DNA from: Microbacterium sp. AZCO
Lineage (GTDB): Bacteria > Actinomycetota > Actinomycetes > Actinomycetales > Microbacteriaceae
Reading direction: 5' to 3'
Assembly: GCF_039614715.1 (NCBI RefSeq)
Contig: NZ_CP154857.1
Span: 2,294,001 to 2,358,000, forward strand
DNA: 64,000 bases
Shown here: piece after piece, positions 11,107 to 20,298 of the stretch
How the letters are laid out: the number at the start of each line of letters is the position of its first letter
Numbering within the stretch: the stretch's first letter is position 1
Notes under the pieces: generated by a model
The model's input: the letters and a program-made list of their open reading frames with translations, nothing else
Told to the model about the DNA's origin: nothing
Databases searched by the model: none
Program-made: the position numbers and the translations under genes

Positions 11107-13629
11107 TCATGTGCCGACCGGCGCCGCGCCCGGCTCGAACTCCTCCGTGATGACGGGGATCGTCGCGGTGACGGTGGGGACCGATGCGGACAGGAGCGTG
11201 CCGTCCTCGCGCCGGGCGTCCTCGAACTGCCGGATCGTCGGCCGCCCCGGGATGACGGGCCCCTGGTCGGCGAGCGGCACCACGATGTCGGACCCCGGCT
11301 CTACCGTGAACGATGCTCCGCGCACGCCGAACTCGACGGCGTCGCCCTCGGACGCGGCGACGCGCAGCTCGCTGCGGGTCACCGTGACCTCGAGGCGCGT
11401 GCCGTGCCAGTGCAGCGTGTAGGCGAGCTCGTCCCAGGACGCGGGGAGGCGCGGATCGAATGTCAGATGACCGAAGTGGTCGCGCATGCCGCCGAAGCCC
11501 GACACGAGCGCCGTCCACACGCCCCCCGCCGAAGCGACGTGCACGCCGTCCTGCGCGTTGTGGTGCAGGTCGCCGAGATCGACGAACGCCGACTGACGGA
11601 AGTAGTCCAGGGCGAGGTCCTGGTAGCCGACCTCCGCCGCGAGGATCGACTGCACGACGGCCGACAGCGTCGAGTCGCCCGTCGTCAGCGGGTCGTAGTA
11701 CTCGAAGTCGGCGAGCTTCTCGTCGTCGGTGAAGTGGTTGCCCTGCAGGAACAGCGCGAGCACGACGTCGGCCTGCTTGAGCACCTGGTACCGGCAGATC
11801 ACGAGGGGGTGGAAGTGCAGCAGCAGCGGCCGCTTGTCGGGCGGCGTGTGCTCGAGATCCCAGATCTCGCGTTCCAGGAACACGGCATCCTGGGGATGGA
11901 TGCCGAGCGCGGCGCTGTACGGGATGTGCATGGCCTCCGCGGCACGCTCCCACGCCTCGGGCTCGTCGGGGTCGAGGGCGAGCCGGTCGATCATGAGCCG
12001 ATACGCCTCGGGGTCGGCATCCGCCATGTCGCGCACCGTGCGGGCGGCGAACCGCAGGTTGAAGCGCGCCATGACGTTCGTGAAGAGATTGTCGTTGACG
12101 ACCGTCGTGTACTCGTCCGGCCCCGTCACGCCGTGGATGTGGAAGGTCTCGACCTCGGTGGCGCCGTCGCTCGTGCGCCAGAAGCCGAGAGTCGTCCACA
12201 GGCGCGCCGTCTCGACGGCGATGTCGACGCCCTCACGGTGGAGGAACTCGGTGTCGCCCGTGGAGCGGACGTACTTCGCGAGCGCGAAGCTCACGTCGGC
12301 GTTGATGTGGTACTGCGCCGTGCCCGCCGCGTAGTAGGCCGAGGCCTCCTCGCCGCTGATCGTCCGCCACGGGAAGAGGGCGCCCGCCTCGTTGAGCTGG
12401 AACGCCCGCCGCCGCGCGGCGGGCAGCATGAGGTACCGCATGCGCAGCGCGTTGCGCGCCCACTGGGGCGTCGTATAGGTGAGGAACGGGAGCACGTAGA
12501 TCTCGGTGTCCCAGAAGTAATGGCCGCTGTAGCCCGACCCCGTCACGCCCTTGGCGGGCACGCCCTGGCCGTCGGCCCGAGCGGTCGCCTGCGCGAGCTG
12601 GAAGAGGCACCACCGCGTCGCCTGCTGCAGGGCGTCGTGGCCCGCGATGCGGACGTCCGAGCGCGCCCAGAAGTCGTCGAGCCACGCGCGCTGGCGGGCG
12701 AAGTGCTCGTCGATGCCGACGGCGAGCGCACGGTCGAGCGTGCGACGGCAGCGGTCGACGAGCTCGCGCGGCGGCACGCCGCGGGACGTGTGGTAGCTGA
12801 CGAGCTTGGTCACGGTGATGGGAACGCCCGCCTTGGCCTGCACGCGGAAGACGTTCTTGGCGATGTCGGCCTCGACGAGGCGGCGCGCGGAGAAATCGTT
12901 CGCCGTGTCGATCACGTGGTCGGCCGCGACGGCGAGCGTCATGCCCGACTGCGTGACCCGGTACGACAGCGCGGTGCGCAGGTCGTCCTGCCAGAACTCC
13001 TGCGGCTGCAGCACGCGCTCATGGAAGCGCTCGCTCTTGCGGGGGTCGAAGCCGGCCTTCTTGGACGCGACGGGCGAGCCGCCGTAGACGTCCTCACCGT
13101 CCTGGCGGTTGATGATCTGGCAGCTGATCGTGACGGGGGCGTCGTCGTTGAGGACCTCGACCTTGACCCGCATGATCGCGAGGTGCTTCTCCTCGAACGA
13201 CACGAGGCGCTCGAACTCGATGCGCACCTCCTTGCCCGAGGGGGTCACCCAGATGAGGTGCCGGCGCAGCACGCCGTCGCGCATGTCGAGGGTGCGCTCG
13301 TACTCGCGCACGTCGGCGACGTCGAACGACAGCGGCTCGTCGTCGACGTAGACGCGCATGACCTTGGCGTCCGGAGCGTTGATGATCGTCTGGCCGACCT
13401 CGGCGAAGCCGTACGCCTGCTCCGCGTGGCGGATCGGGAACGTCTCGTGGAAGCCGTTGATGAAGGTGCCGTGCTCGTGCGCGTGCCGCCCCTCGGGCAG
13501 GTTGCCGCGCAGCCCGAGGTAGCCGTTGCCCACGGCGAAGAGGGTCTCGGTCACGCCCGCGTCGGCGAGGGAGAACTCCTTCTCGACCAGGCGCCACGGG
13601 TCGACGGGGAAGCGGTCGCGGTCGATCAT
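11107..13629 (-). CDS. glycoside hydrolase family 65 disaccharide phosphorylase
   Basis: An 840-residue inverting phosphorylase that splits an alpha-glucoside with phosphate to give beta-glucose 1-phosphate plus glucose. The N-terminal beta-sandwich runs to about residue 270; the (alpha/alpha)6 barrel carries the general acid in GPDEY (Glu506). The preferred sugar (maltose, trehalose, kojibiose or nigerose) cannot be read from the sequence. The ATG overlaps the stop of the upstream HAD gene by four bases (ATGA), and its product is the substrate of that enzyme, so the pair forms a two-gene route from disaccharide to glucose 6-phosphate. There is no sugar transporter or regulator beside it. Sequence upstream of the ATG in this frame belongs to the HAD gene. 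Confidence 0.92.
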   Translation of the reverse strand: MIDRDRFPVDPWRLVEKEFSLADAGVTETLFAVGNGYLGLRGNLPEGRHAHEHGTFINGFHETFPIRHAEQAYGFAEVGQTIINAPDAKVMRVYVDDEPLSFDVADVREYERTLDMRDGVLRRHLIWVTPSGKEVRIEFERLVSFEEKHLAIMRVKVEVLNDDAPVTISCQIINRQDGEDVYGGSPVASKKAGFDPRKSERFHERVLQPQEFWQDDLRTALSYRVTQSGMTLAVAADHVIDTANDFSARRLVEADIAKNVFRVQAKAGVPITVTKLVSYHTSRGVPPRELVDRCRRTLDRALAVGIDEHFARQRAWLDDFWARSDVRIAGHDALQQATRWCLFQLAQATARADGQGVPAKGVTGSGYSGHYFWDTEIYVLPFLTYTTPQWARNALRMRYLMLPAARRRAFQLNEAGALFPWRTISGEEASAYYAAGTAQYHINADVSFALAKYVRSTGDTEFLHREGVDIAVETARLWTTLGFWRTSDGATEVETFHIHGVTGPDEYTTVVNDNLFTNVMARFNLRFAARTVRDMADADPEAYRLMIDRLALDPDEPEAWERAAEAMHIPYSAALGIHPQDAVFLEREIWDLEHTPPDKRPLLLHFHPLVICRYQVLKQADVVLALFLQGNHFTDDEKLADFEYYDPLTTGDSTLSAVVQSILAAEVGYQDLALDYFRQSAFVDLGDLHHNAQDGVHVASAGGVWTALVSGFGGMRDHFGHLTFDPRLPASWDELAYTLHWHGTRLEVTVTRSELRVAASEGDAVEFGVRGASFTVEPGSDIVVPLADQGPVIPGRPTIRQFEDARREDGTLLSASVPTVTATIPVITEEFEPGAAPVGT

Positions 13630-14357
13630 CGGACGAGCTCCTCGAGGTCTGCGACGACGATGTGCGCGCCCGCGGCGCGCAGGTCTTCCGCCCCGACACC
13701 GCGGTCGACTCCGACGACGAGGCCGAAGCCTCCCGTTGCGGCGGACTTCACGCCGCTGATCGCGTCTTCGACCGCGGCGCTGCGCGCGGGGTCGACGTGC
13801 AGCAGCTTCGCCGCCTCGACGAAGACGTCGGGAGCGGGCTTCGAGGCGAGGTGGTCGCGCTCGGCGATGACGCCGTCCATCACGACGGGGAAGCGATCCC
13901 GGATGCCGGCCACCTGCAGCACCTCGTCGGCGTTCTTCGAGCTCGACACGATCGCGACGGGCGTTCCTGCGGCCGCGAGCACGTCGAGGAGGGCGACGGA
14001 CCCGGGATAGGGCTGGATGCCCTCCGTGCGGAGCACCCGCGAGAACACCTCGTTCTTGCGGTTGCCGATGCCGCAGACCGTGTCGGTCTCGGGCGGATCG
14101 CCGGGATCGCCCCACGGCACCTCGACGTCGCGGCTGTGCAGCAGGCTCGCGACGCCGTCGTAGCGCTTCTTCCCGTCGAGGTGATCGAAGTAGTCCCGGT
14201 TGGTATACGCGGGCTCGAGGCCCCACGCGCCGAACAGCTCCTCGAACATCGTCCGCCAGGCGTGCATGTGCACCTCGGCCGTCGGCGTGATCACGCCGTC
14301 GAGGTCGAAGAGCACCGCGTCGTAGACAGTCAGGTCGGGCAGGGCGTCAGCGGGCAC
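13626..14357 (-). CDS. HAD-family beta-phosphoglucomutase-like hydrolase
   Basis: A 243-residue HAD-superfamily enzyme with the nucleophile motif DLDGVIT (about residue 17), a capping domain, the Ser/Thr motif IVSSSKN and a C-terminal acidic motif in AVEDAISGV. With a GH65 phosphorylase directly downstream and overlapping by four bases, the likely job is conversion of beta-glucose 1-phosphate to glucose 6-phosphate; plain phosphatase activity is the alternative. GTG at 14357 is chosen over a start 63 bp upstream because GGAGG lies four bases before it. The 122-bp space upstream, after ackA, should hold the operon promoter; it has the 12-bp palindrome TGACAGCTGTCA at the ackA stop. Confidence 0.85.
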   Translation of the reverse strand: MPADALPDLTVYDAVLFDLDGVITPTAEVHMHAWRTMFEELFGAWGLEPAYTNRDYFDHLDGKKRYDGVASLLHSRDVEVPWGDPGDPPETDTVCGIGNRKNEVFSRVLRTEGIQPYPGSVALLDVLAAAGTPVAIVSSSKNADEVLQVAGIRDRFPVVMDGVIAERDHLASKPAPDVFVEAAKLLHVDPARSAAVEDAISGVKSAATGGFGLVVGVDRGVGAEDLRAAGAHIVVADLEELVR

Positions 14358-14479
14358 AGAACCTCCAGGCGAGGGGGCTGAACGGTCGAGAATGTGGCTC
14401 TTCGTCGCGCCGTCATGCAAGCGTAGTCGGCGCTGCGGCCTCCACGGTGGCCGCGCGCGTTACGGAACGATGACAGCTG

Positions 14480-15706
14480 TCAGGCAGCGGCTTCGAGCGT
14501 CTGCCGGGCGATCTCGAGCTCTTCGTTGGTCGGGACAACGAGGACGGTCACGCGCGAGGCGTCGGAGGAGATGATCCGGATGCCGCGCCCCCGTGCCGCG
14601 TTGCGCTCGGGGTCGAGCTCGATGCCGGCGAAGCCGAACGTGTCGAGCGCGGCGGCGCGGACCGCGGGGGCGTTCTCGCCGACCCCGGCCGTGAAGGAGA
14701 TCACGTCGACGCCGCCGAGCTGCGCGAGGTAGGCGCCCGCGTAAGCGCGGAGTCGGTGCACGTAGACCTCGAAGGCGAGGGTGGCGGCGGCATCCCCGCG
14801 CTCCACCCCTTCGCGGATGTCGCGCATGTCGGAGACTCCCGCGAGACCCAGGAGGCCGCTGCGCTTGTTCAGCAGCGCGTCGAGCTCGCCGATGGAGAGG
14901 TCGGCGCGTCGTGCGAGGTGGAAGAGGACGGCGGGATCGATGTCGCCCGAGCGCGTCCCCATGACGAGGCCTTCCAGCGGGGTCATGCCCATCGACGTGT
15001 CGACGGACCGCCCGCCGTCGATCGCCGTGACGGACGCGCCGTTGCCGAGGTGGAAGACGATCTGCTTCAGCTCCGCGAGCGGGCGGCCGAGGAACGCGGC
15101 GGCCGCCTCGGACACGAACTTGTGCGACGTGCCGTGGAAGCCGTAGCGGCGGATGCGGTGGTGCTCGGCGAGGTCGCGGTCGATGGCGTAGGTGTAGGCG
15201 GCGGGCGGGAGCGTCTGGTGGAATGCCGTGTCGAAGACGGCGACGTGCGGCAGGTCGGGGAAGGCGTCCTTCGCGGCGCGGATGCCCTGCAGCGCCCCCG
15301 GATTGTGCAGCGGCGCGAGCACGGACAGCTCGTCGATGTTGATCTCGACGAGCGGCGTGATGACGGTCGGCTCGAAGAAGCGCGCACCGCCGTGCACGAC
15401 CCGGTGCCCGACGGCGACGGGCGCACGCTCCTCGAGCGACGGCCCGTGCTCCGCGAACGCGTCGAGCATCACCCGGAAACCGGCGGTGTGGTCGGGGATG
15501 GGGAGCGTCCGCCGGGAGGTGGCGTCGAGGGCCGCGCTTGCCCCCTCCCCCGCGACGCCTCGGAAGAACACCGTGTGGGTGGACTCGCCCTCCGCCTGGC
15601 CGATGCGCTCGACGAGTCCCGACGCGAGGACTGCCTCGGCATCCATGTCGATCAACTGGTACTTGAAGGAAGAGGAGCCGCTGTTGACGACGAGGACGAC
15701 GCTCAC
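14480..15706 (-). CDS. ackA: acetate kinase
   Basis: A 408-residue enzyme that interconverts acetyl phosphate plus ADP with acetate plus ATP in overflow metabolism and acetate use. It begins VVLVVNSGSSSFKYQL, the acetate kinase signature, and has GHRVVHGG and FHLGNGAS motifs of the ASKHA fold. Length is as expected. The GTG start overlaps the pta stop by four bases (GTGA), so the two are translated as a coupled pair. Confidence 0.97.
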   Translation of the reverse strand: MSVVLVVNSGSSSFKYQLIDMDAEAVLASGLVERIGQAEGESTHTVFFRGVAGEGASAALDATSRRTLPIPDHTAGFRVMLDAFAEHGPSLEERAPVAVGHRVVHGGARFFEPTVITPLVEINIDELSVLAPLHNPGALQGIRAAKDAFPDLPHVAVFDTAFHQTLPPAAYTYAIDRDLAEHHRIRRYGFHGTSHKFVSEAAAAFLGRPLAELKQIVFHLGNGASVTAIDGGRSVDTSMGMTPLEGLVMGTRSGDIDPAVLFHLARRADLSIGELDALLNKRSGLLGLAGVSDMRDIREGVERGDAAATLAFEVYVHRLRAYAGAYLAQLGGVDVISFTAGVGENAPAVRAAALDTFGFAGIELDPERNAARGRGIRIISSDASRVTVLVVPTNEELEIARQTLEAAA

Positions 15707-17844
15707 GAGGCATCCCCCTGCGCCTGGATCGCCGTAATCGCGATCGTGTTGACGATGTCCTCGACGAGGGCCCCCCGCGACAGGTCGTTGATCGGCTTGT
15801 TGAGGCCCTGCAGCACGGGTCCGATCGCGACGGCCCCCGCCGAGCGCTGCACCGCTTTATAGGTGTTGTTGCCGGTGTTGAGGTCGGGGAAGACGAAGAC
15901 CGTCGCGCGGCCCGCGACGGACGACCCGGGCATCTTCGCCTTCGCGACGGCCGCGTCCGCCGCCGCGTCGTATTGGATAGGCCCCTCCACGAGCAGCTCG
16001 GGCGCTCGCGAGCGGACGAGTGCCGTGGCATCCCGGACCTTCTCGACCTCGGCCCCCGACCCCGACTCCCCCGTCGAATACGACAGCATCGCGATGCGGG
16101 GGTCGATGCCGAACTGGGATGCCGTCGCCGCCGACGAGATCGCGATATCGGCCAGCTGCTCGGCGGTCGGGTCGGGGATGACGGCGCAGTCGCCGTAGAC
16201 GAGCACGCGGTCGGCGAGCGCCATGAGGAACACCGACGAGACGACCGAGACGCCCGGCTTGGTCTTGATGATCTCGAAGGCGGGGCGGATCGTGTGGGCC
16301 GTCGTGTGGGCGGCCCCCGACACCATGCCGTCGGCGAGCCCGAGGTGAACCATGAGGGTTCCGAAGTACGAGACGTCGGTCACCGTGTCGGCGGCCTGCG
16401 CGTACGTGACGCCCTTGTGCGTACGGAGGCGCTCGTACTCGCGCGCGAACTTGTCGACGTGCACGGCGTCGAAGGGCGACAGGATCTGCGCGCCGCGCAG
16501 GTCGATGCCGAGCTCGAGCGCGCGGCTGCGCACCTCGATCTCCTCGCCGAGGATCGTGAGGTCCGCGATGCCGCGTGCGAGCACCGTCGCGGCGGCGCGC
16601 AGGATGCGGTCGTCGTCGCCCTCCGGCAGCACGATATGCCGCCGATCGGCGCGGGCGCGGTCCATGAGGCCGTACTCGAACATGAGCGGCGTGACGACCG
16701 TCGCTCGGGCGAGGCCGAGCGAGCGCACGAGGGCCTCGGTGTCGACGTGGGTCTCGAACATCGCGAGCGCCGTGTCGTAGCGGCGCTGAGAGTCGGCGGC
16801 GAGGCGCCCGCGCGTGGACATGACGGTGACAGCGGTCTCGTAGGTGCCGTCGTCGGTCGTGAGGATGGGCAGCGTCACGCCGAGGCCGTCGATGAGCCGG
16901 TCGATGTCGTCGGGCAGGGGGAAGGGTCCATTGAGCACGATGCCCGCGAGCGACGGGAAGGTGCCCGAACGGTGCGCCAGCAGGGCGGCGAGCAGCACCT
17001 CGGTGCGGTCGGCCGGGATGATCAGGAGCGCGCTCTCGAACAGGCGCGGCAGCACATTGACCATCGACATGCCCGCGACGACGACGCCGAGGACCTCGCG
17101 CGTCAGAAGCTCGGCGTCGCCCTTGATCATCGTGGCGTCGAGAGCACGCATGACGCCGCGCACCGACGGCGCGACGAGGAAGCGGTCCTCGGGCAGCGCC
17201 CACACCGACACGACGCGATCGGGCGCGGCGCGCTCGGGCGCCGGCGACGCGTCGACGACCGACTGGATCGCCGCGACCGACTCGACGAGCAGGTCGGGGT
17301 CGACGCGGTTGGCGACGATCGCGAGGAGTCCCGCGCGGCCGTGCGAGAGCTCGGAGAGCGCGAGCGACGTGATCTGGCCGAGCTCGTCGGGGGTGCGCGC
17401 GGGCGACATGCCCAGCTGCTCCCCCTGCCCGGCGCGCCCGCCGAGCACGAGCAGGACGGGTGCGCCGAGGTTCGCGGCGATGCGCGCGTTGTAGCCGAGC
17501 TCGGCGGGGCTGCCGACGTCGGTGTAGTCGCTGCCGACGATGACGACGGCGTCGCACTGCGCCTCGACGGCCTTGTACCGCTCGACGATGGTCGACAGCG
17601 CCGCCTCCGGATCCCGCCGCACGTCGTCGTACGTGACGCCCACGCACAGGTCGTAGTCGAGGTCGACGCCGTCGTGCGCGAGGAGCATCTCGAGCACGTA
17701 GTCGCGCTCGGCCGTCGACCGCGCGATGGGCCGGAAGACCCCGACCCGCGGGGTCGCATGACTCAGCGCGTCGAGCACCCCCAGCGCAACCGTGGACTTG
17801 CCCGAGTGACCCTCCGCCGACGTGATGAAGATGCTCTGCGCCAC
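15703..17844 (-). CDS. pta: phosphate acetyltransferase (long form)
   Basis: A 713-residue enzyme that interconverts acetyl-CoA plus phosphate with acetyl phosphate plus CoA. It is the long form: an N-terminal P-loop region (GHSGKST, residues 12-18) and DRTGG-type domain precede the catalytic PTA domain, which starts near residue 385 (RRHIVLPEGDDDRIL). The N-terminal part is thought to be regulatory in E. coli-type enzymes. Start is GTG with a TAGGCT box (17851-17856, this strand) 6 nt upstream and no Shine-Dalgarno sequence. It is the first gene of the pta-ackA operon and is divergent from a NUDIX gene that uses the same promoter layout. Confidence 0.97.
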   Translation of the reverse strand: MAQSIFITSAEGHSGKSTVALGVLDALSHATPRVGVFRPIARSTAERDYVLEMLLAHDGVDLDYDLCVGVTYDDVRRDPEAALSTIVERYKAVEAQCDAVVIVGSDYTDVGSPAELGYNARIAANLGAPVLLVLGGRAGQGEQLGMSPARTPDELGQITSLALSELSHGRAGLLAIVANRVDPDLLVESVAAIQSVVDASPAPERAAPDRVVSVWALPEDRFLVAPSVRGVMRALDATMIKGDAELLTREVLGVVVAGMSMVNVLPRLFESALLIIPADRTEVLLAALLAHRSGTFPSLAGIVLNGPFPLPDDIDRLIDGLGVTLPILTTDDGTYETAVTVMSTRGRLAADSQRRYDTALAMFETHVDTEALVRSLGLARATVVTPLMFEYGLMDRARADRRHIVLPEGDDDRILRAAATVLARGIADLTILGEEIEVRSRALELGIDLRGAQILSPFDAVHVDKFAREYERLRTHKGVTYAQAADTVTDVSYFGTLMVHLGLADGMVSGAAHTTAHTIRPAFEIIKTKPGVSVVSSVFLMALADRVLVYGDCAVIPDPTAEQLADIAISSAATASQFGIDPRIAMLSYSTGESGSGAEVEKVRDATALVRSRAPELLVEGPIQYDAAADAAVAKAKMPGSSVAGRATVFVFPDLNTGNNTYKAVQRSAGAVAIGPVLQGLNKPINDLSRGALVEDIVNTIAITAIQAQGDAS

Positions 17845-17949
17845 GGCATCAGCCTATGGGCGGGGTGGATGCCGGCACATGGGATATCTCGTGAACGAGC
17901 GGTTCCGCGCCCCGATCGCCGCGGATCGGCGGTCGAATAGGCTCGCCCC

Positions 17950-18612
17950 ATGTTCCCGACGCCCGGAATCGACGTACCCGACCACCGCGGCCGCACCGGC
18001 CTCGACCGGACGGGGCGCGACCTCGACCGCAACCCGAACGTGCGTGTCACCGACGTCGAGCTGCTCGCCTCCGCGTGGCACGTGCTGCGCAAGACCACCT
18101 TCGAATACACGGATGCCGACGGCACGACGTCGACGCAGCAGCGCGAGACGTACGACCGGGGCAACGGTGCGACGGTCCTGCTCTACGACCCCGAGCGGCG
18201 CACGGTGCTGCTGACCCGGCAGTTCCGGTATCCCGTCTACGTCAACGACCACCCCGACGGGATGCTGGTCGAGACCGCCGCGGGCCTCCTCGACGACGAC
18301 GACCCCGAGACGGCGATCCGCCGGGAGGCCGAGGAGGAGACGGGCCTTCGGATCGGCGAGGTCGAGCACGTGTACGACGTGTACATGAGCCCCGGGTCGG
18401 TCACCGAGCGCCTGCACTTCTTCGCGGCGCCGTACGAAGCCTCCGACCGCCTCCAGGATCGCGCGGGACTCGCCGAAGAGGGAGAGGACATCGAGCTCGT
18501 CGAGCTCGCCATCGACGAGGCGCTGCAGTGGATCCGCGACGGGCGCATCCAGGACGCGAAGACGATCATGCTGCTGCACTGGTCGGTGCTCGAGGGTCCC
18601 TTCTCGCGGTGA
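17950..18612 (+). CDS. NUDIX hydrolase, NudK-like
   Basis: A 220-residue NUDIX enzyme. The box reads GLLDDDDPETAI then RREAEEETGL, in the same register as E. coli NudK (GDP-mannose pyrophosphatase), and the N-terminal half with LLYDPERRTVLLTRQFRYP also fits the NudK/ADP-ribose pyrophosphatase group. The likely role is hydrolysis of a nucleotide sugar. The ATG follows a TAGGCT box (17938-17943) by exactly 6 nt, so the mRNA is probably leaderless. Its stop overlaps the GTG of the following VanZ gene by four bases. Confidence 0.85.
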   Translation: MFPTPGIDVPDHRGRTGLDRTGRDLDRNPNVRVTDVELLASAWHVLRKTTFEYTDADGTTSTQQRETYDRGNGATVLLYDPERRTVLLTRQFRYPVYVNDHPDGMLVETAAGLLDDDDPETAIRREAEEETGLRIGEVEHVYDVYMSPGSVTERLHFFAAPYEASDRLQDRAGLAEEGEDIELVELAIDEALQWIRDGRIQDAKTIMLLHWSVLEGPFSR

Positions 18613-19055
18613 CCGGCGCGTCCCGCGTCACGGGCAGGCGGATCAGGATCGCCCTGCTCGTCGTGTACTCGGCGTTCGTGGCGTACATGACGCTGACACC
18701 CCGCGGCCCGGGAGACGGCGCCTTCACACGATGGGTGAAGCGCTCGCTCGACGCCCTGCACGCGCAGGGCGTCGCGCTGTGGATCGACTTCCTGACGATC
18801 GAGTTCCTCGCGAACGTGGCCATGTTCGTACCGCTGGGGCTGCTGACGGCCCTCCTCCTCAGGAGGCGGTGGCCGCTGCTCGTCATCGGCACGGCGGCGT
18901 CGGCCTTCATCGAGCTGTGGCAGGCGCTGTTCCTGCCCGAGCGCTACCCCGACTGGCGAGACCTCGTCTCGAACACGATCGGCTTCCTGCTCGGCGCCGC
19001 CATGGCTGTCGTCGTCGAGAGGGTGCGGCATCCCGGGTCTTCCGGGCAAAAGTAA
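18609..19055 (+). CDS. VanZ-family membrane protein
   Basis: A 148-residue protein with four hydrophobic segments and the VanZ pattern FLANVAMFVPLGLL followed by FIELWQALFLPERYPDWRD and a final helix. VanZ of enterococci gives low-level teicoplanin resistance, but most homologues have no known role. The GTG start is in the GTGA overlap with the NUDIX stop. Its last bases overlap the 3' end of the SRP RNA gene on the other strand. A second VanZ-type gene lies at 52254-52736. Confidence 0.85.
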   Translation: MTGASRVTGRRIRIALLVVYSAFVAYMTLTPRGPGDGAFTRWVKRSLDALHAQGVALWIDFLTIEFLANVAMFVPLGLLTALLLRRRWPLLVIGTAASAFIELWQALFLPERYPDWRDLVSNTIGFLLGAAMAVVVERVRHPGSSGQK

Positions 19056-19143
19056 GACTCTCCGCGAACCCGGCAGAGCCTGGTTACCCTTGCTACGTTT
19101 CCGTCCTGGGGGAGTTGGCCTGGATGCCGCCTCGCGGAGAGCT
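19050..19143 (-). ncRNA. ffs: signal recognition particle RNA, bacterial small type
   Basis: On the minus strand, CTCTCCGCGA near the 5' end pairs perfectly with TCGCGGAGAG near the 3' end (10 bp: 19132-19141 with 19058-19067). At the tip, ACG-GAAA-CGT forms a GNRA-capped stem flanked 5' by CCCAGG and 3' by AGCAAGGGTAACC, the Ffh-binding domain of 4.5S-like RNA. A TAGACT -10 box (19150-19155, this strand) sits 6-7 nt before the predicted 5' end, and TTACTTTT follows the closing stem as terminator. The RNA binds Ffh for co-translational targeting of membrane and secreted proteins. The 3' end overlaps the stop of the convergent VanZ gene. The exact ends are estimates. Confidence 0.9.
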
Positions 19144-19149
19144 GTGAAC

Positions 19150-19155
19150 AGTCTA
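19150..19155 (-). promoter_or_regulatory. -10 box of the SRP RNA gene
   Basis: TAGACT on the minus strand is correctly spaced for transcription to start at about 19143. The -35 region is unclear (a TGACAATT run lies a little too far upstream). Confidence 0.6.
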
Positions 19156-19274
19156 CCTGTCCTGCGTCGTGTGAATTGTCAGGGTCTTCCCCGATCCGCC
19201 CCTCGCGGGTCGCGGTTAGGATCGATTCACGGGCATCGGTGCCCGGACGCGACGGTGGGACAGAGGGAGTCGCA

Positions 19275-20291
19275 GTGGCTGAGACGGCGATGACGGATGC
19301 CTCGACCGAGGCACCCGCAGATCTGGATGCCGACGCGTTCGCCCGCATCACGGACCGCATCGTCTCGTCGGTCGGCAGCGTCATCGACGGCAAGCCCGAG
19401 GCCGTGCGCTCGGCGCTCGTGTGCCTCCTCGCCGAGGGGCATCTGCTCATCGAGGACGTGCCGGGGGTCGGCAAGACGATGCTCGCGAAGGCGCTCGCCG
19501 CCTCCGTCGATGCGACGGTGCGCCGCATCCAGTTCACGCCCGATCTGCTGCCCGGCGACGTGACGGGCGTGAGCGTCTTCAATCCCGTCGAGCGCGAGTT
19601 CGAGTTCAAGCCCGGCGCGATCTTCGCGAACCTCGTGATCGCCGACGAGATCAACCGCTCCTCCCCCAAGACGCAGTCGGCGCTCCTCGAGGCGATGGAG
19701 GAGCGCCAGGTGACGGTCGACGGCCGCTCCCACCTCCTGCCCGAGCCGTTCCTCGTCGTCGCGACCCAGAACCCGCTCGAGATGGAGGGCACCTACGCCC
19801 TGCCCGAGGCGCAGCGCGACCGCTTCATGATGCGCATCTCGATGGGATACCCCGACCCGAAGTCCGAGGCGCTCATGCTGCGCCAGCGCGACACGGTCAA
19901 TCCGCTCGAGGCGATCACCCCCGTCGTATCGGGACCGGAGGTCGCGGGGCTCATCGCGTGGGCGCGGGCCGTGCACGTCGCGCCCACCATCGAGGACTAC
20001 GCCGTCGCGCTCTCGCACGCGACGCGCAACCACTCGGACCTGCGCCTGGGCGCCAGCCCCCGGGCGACGCTGCAGCTCGTGCGCGCCGCCAAGGTGTGGG
20101 CGGCGCTCGACGGCCGGGGGTTCGTCATCCCCGACGACATCACGGCGCTTCTCCTTCCCGTCTTCGCACACCGGCTGATCCCGACGCGGTCGGCCGGCGG
20201 ATCCCGCGCCCGATCGGGCGCCGACGCCATCACGGCGATCCTGGAGCGCATCGCCCAGAGCGTGCGCGTGCCGATCGCAGCGAGGCAGTAG
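19275..20291 (+). CDS. MoxR-family AAA+ ATPase
   Basis: A 338-residue ATPase with Walker A GVGKT, Walker B in LVIADEINR and the sensor region ATQNPLEMEGTY, all typical of MoxR. These chaperone-like ATPases are nearly always encoded with a DUF58 protein and often a transglutaminase, as here, and are thought to mature or activate a membrane or enzyme complex. The start is GTG with GAGGGAG five bases upstream; an ATG 15 bp later is the alternative. It opens a three-gene operon (gap to DUF58 is 7 bp). The upstream 120 bp lie beyond the ffs promoter on the opposite strand. Confidence 0.94.
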   Translation: MAETAMTDASTEAPADLDADAFARITDRIVSSVGSVIDGKPEAVRSALVCLLAEGHLLIEDVPGVGKTMLAKALAASVDATVRRIQFTPDLLPGDVTGVSVFNPVEREFEFKPGAIFANLVIADEINRSSPKTQSALLEAMEERQVTVDGRSHLLPEPFLVVATQNPLEMEGTYALPEAQRDRFMMRISMGYPDPKSEALMLRQRDTVNPLEAITPVVSGPEVAGLIAWARAVHVAPTIEDYAVALSHATRNHSDLRLGASPRATLQLVRAAKVWAALDGRGFVIPDDITALLLPVFAHRLIPTRSAGGSRARSGADAITAILERIAQSVRVPIAARQ

Positions 20292-20298
20292 GCCCGAC

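Noticed and set aside
14471..14482. TGACAGCTGTCA palindrome as an operator
   Set aside because: It overlaps the ackA stop codon and lies over 100 bp from the next start downstream of it, so there is no promoter for it to control on either side that I can support.
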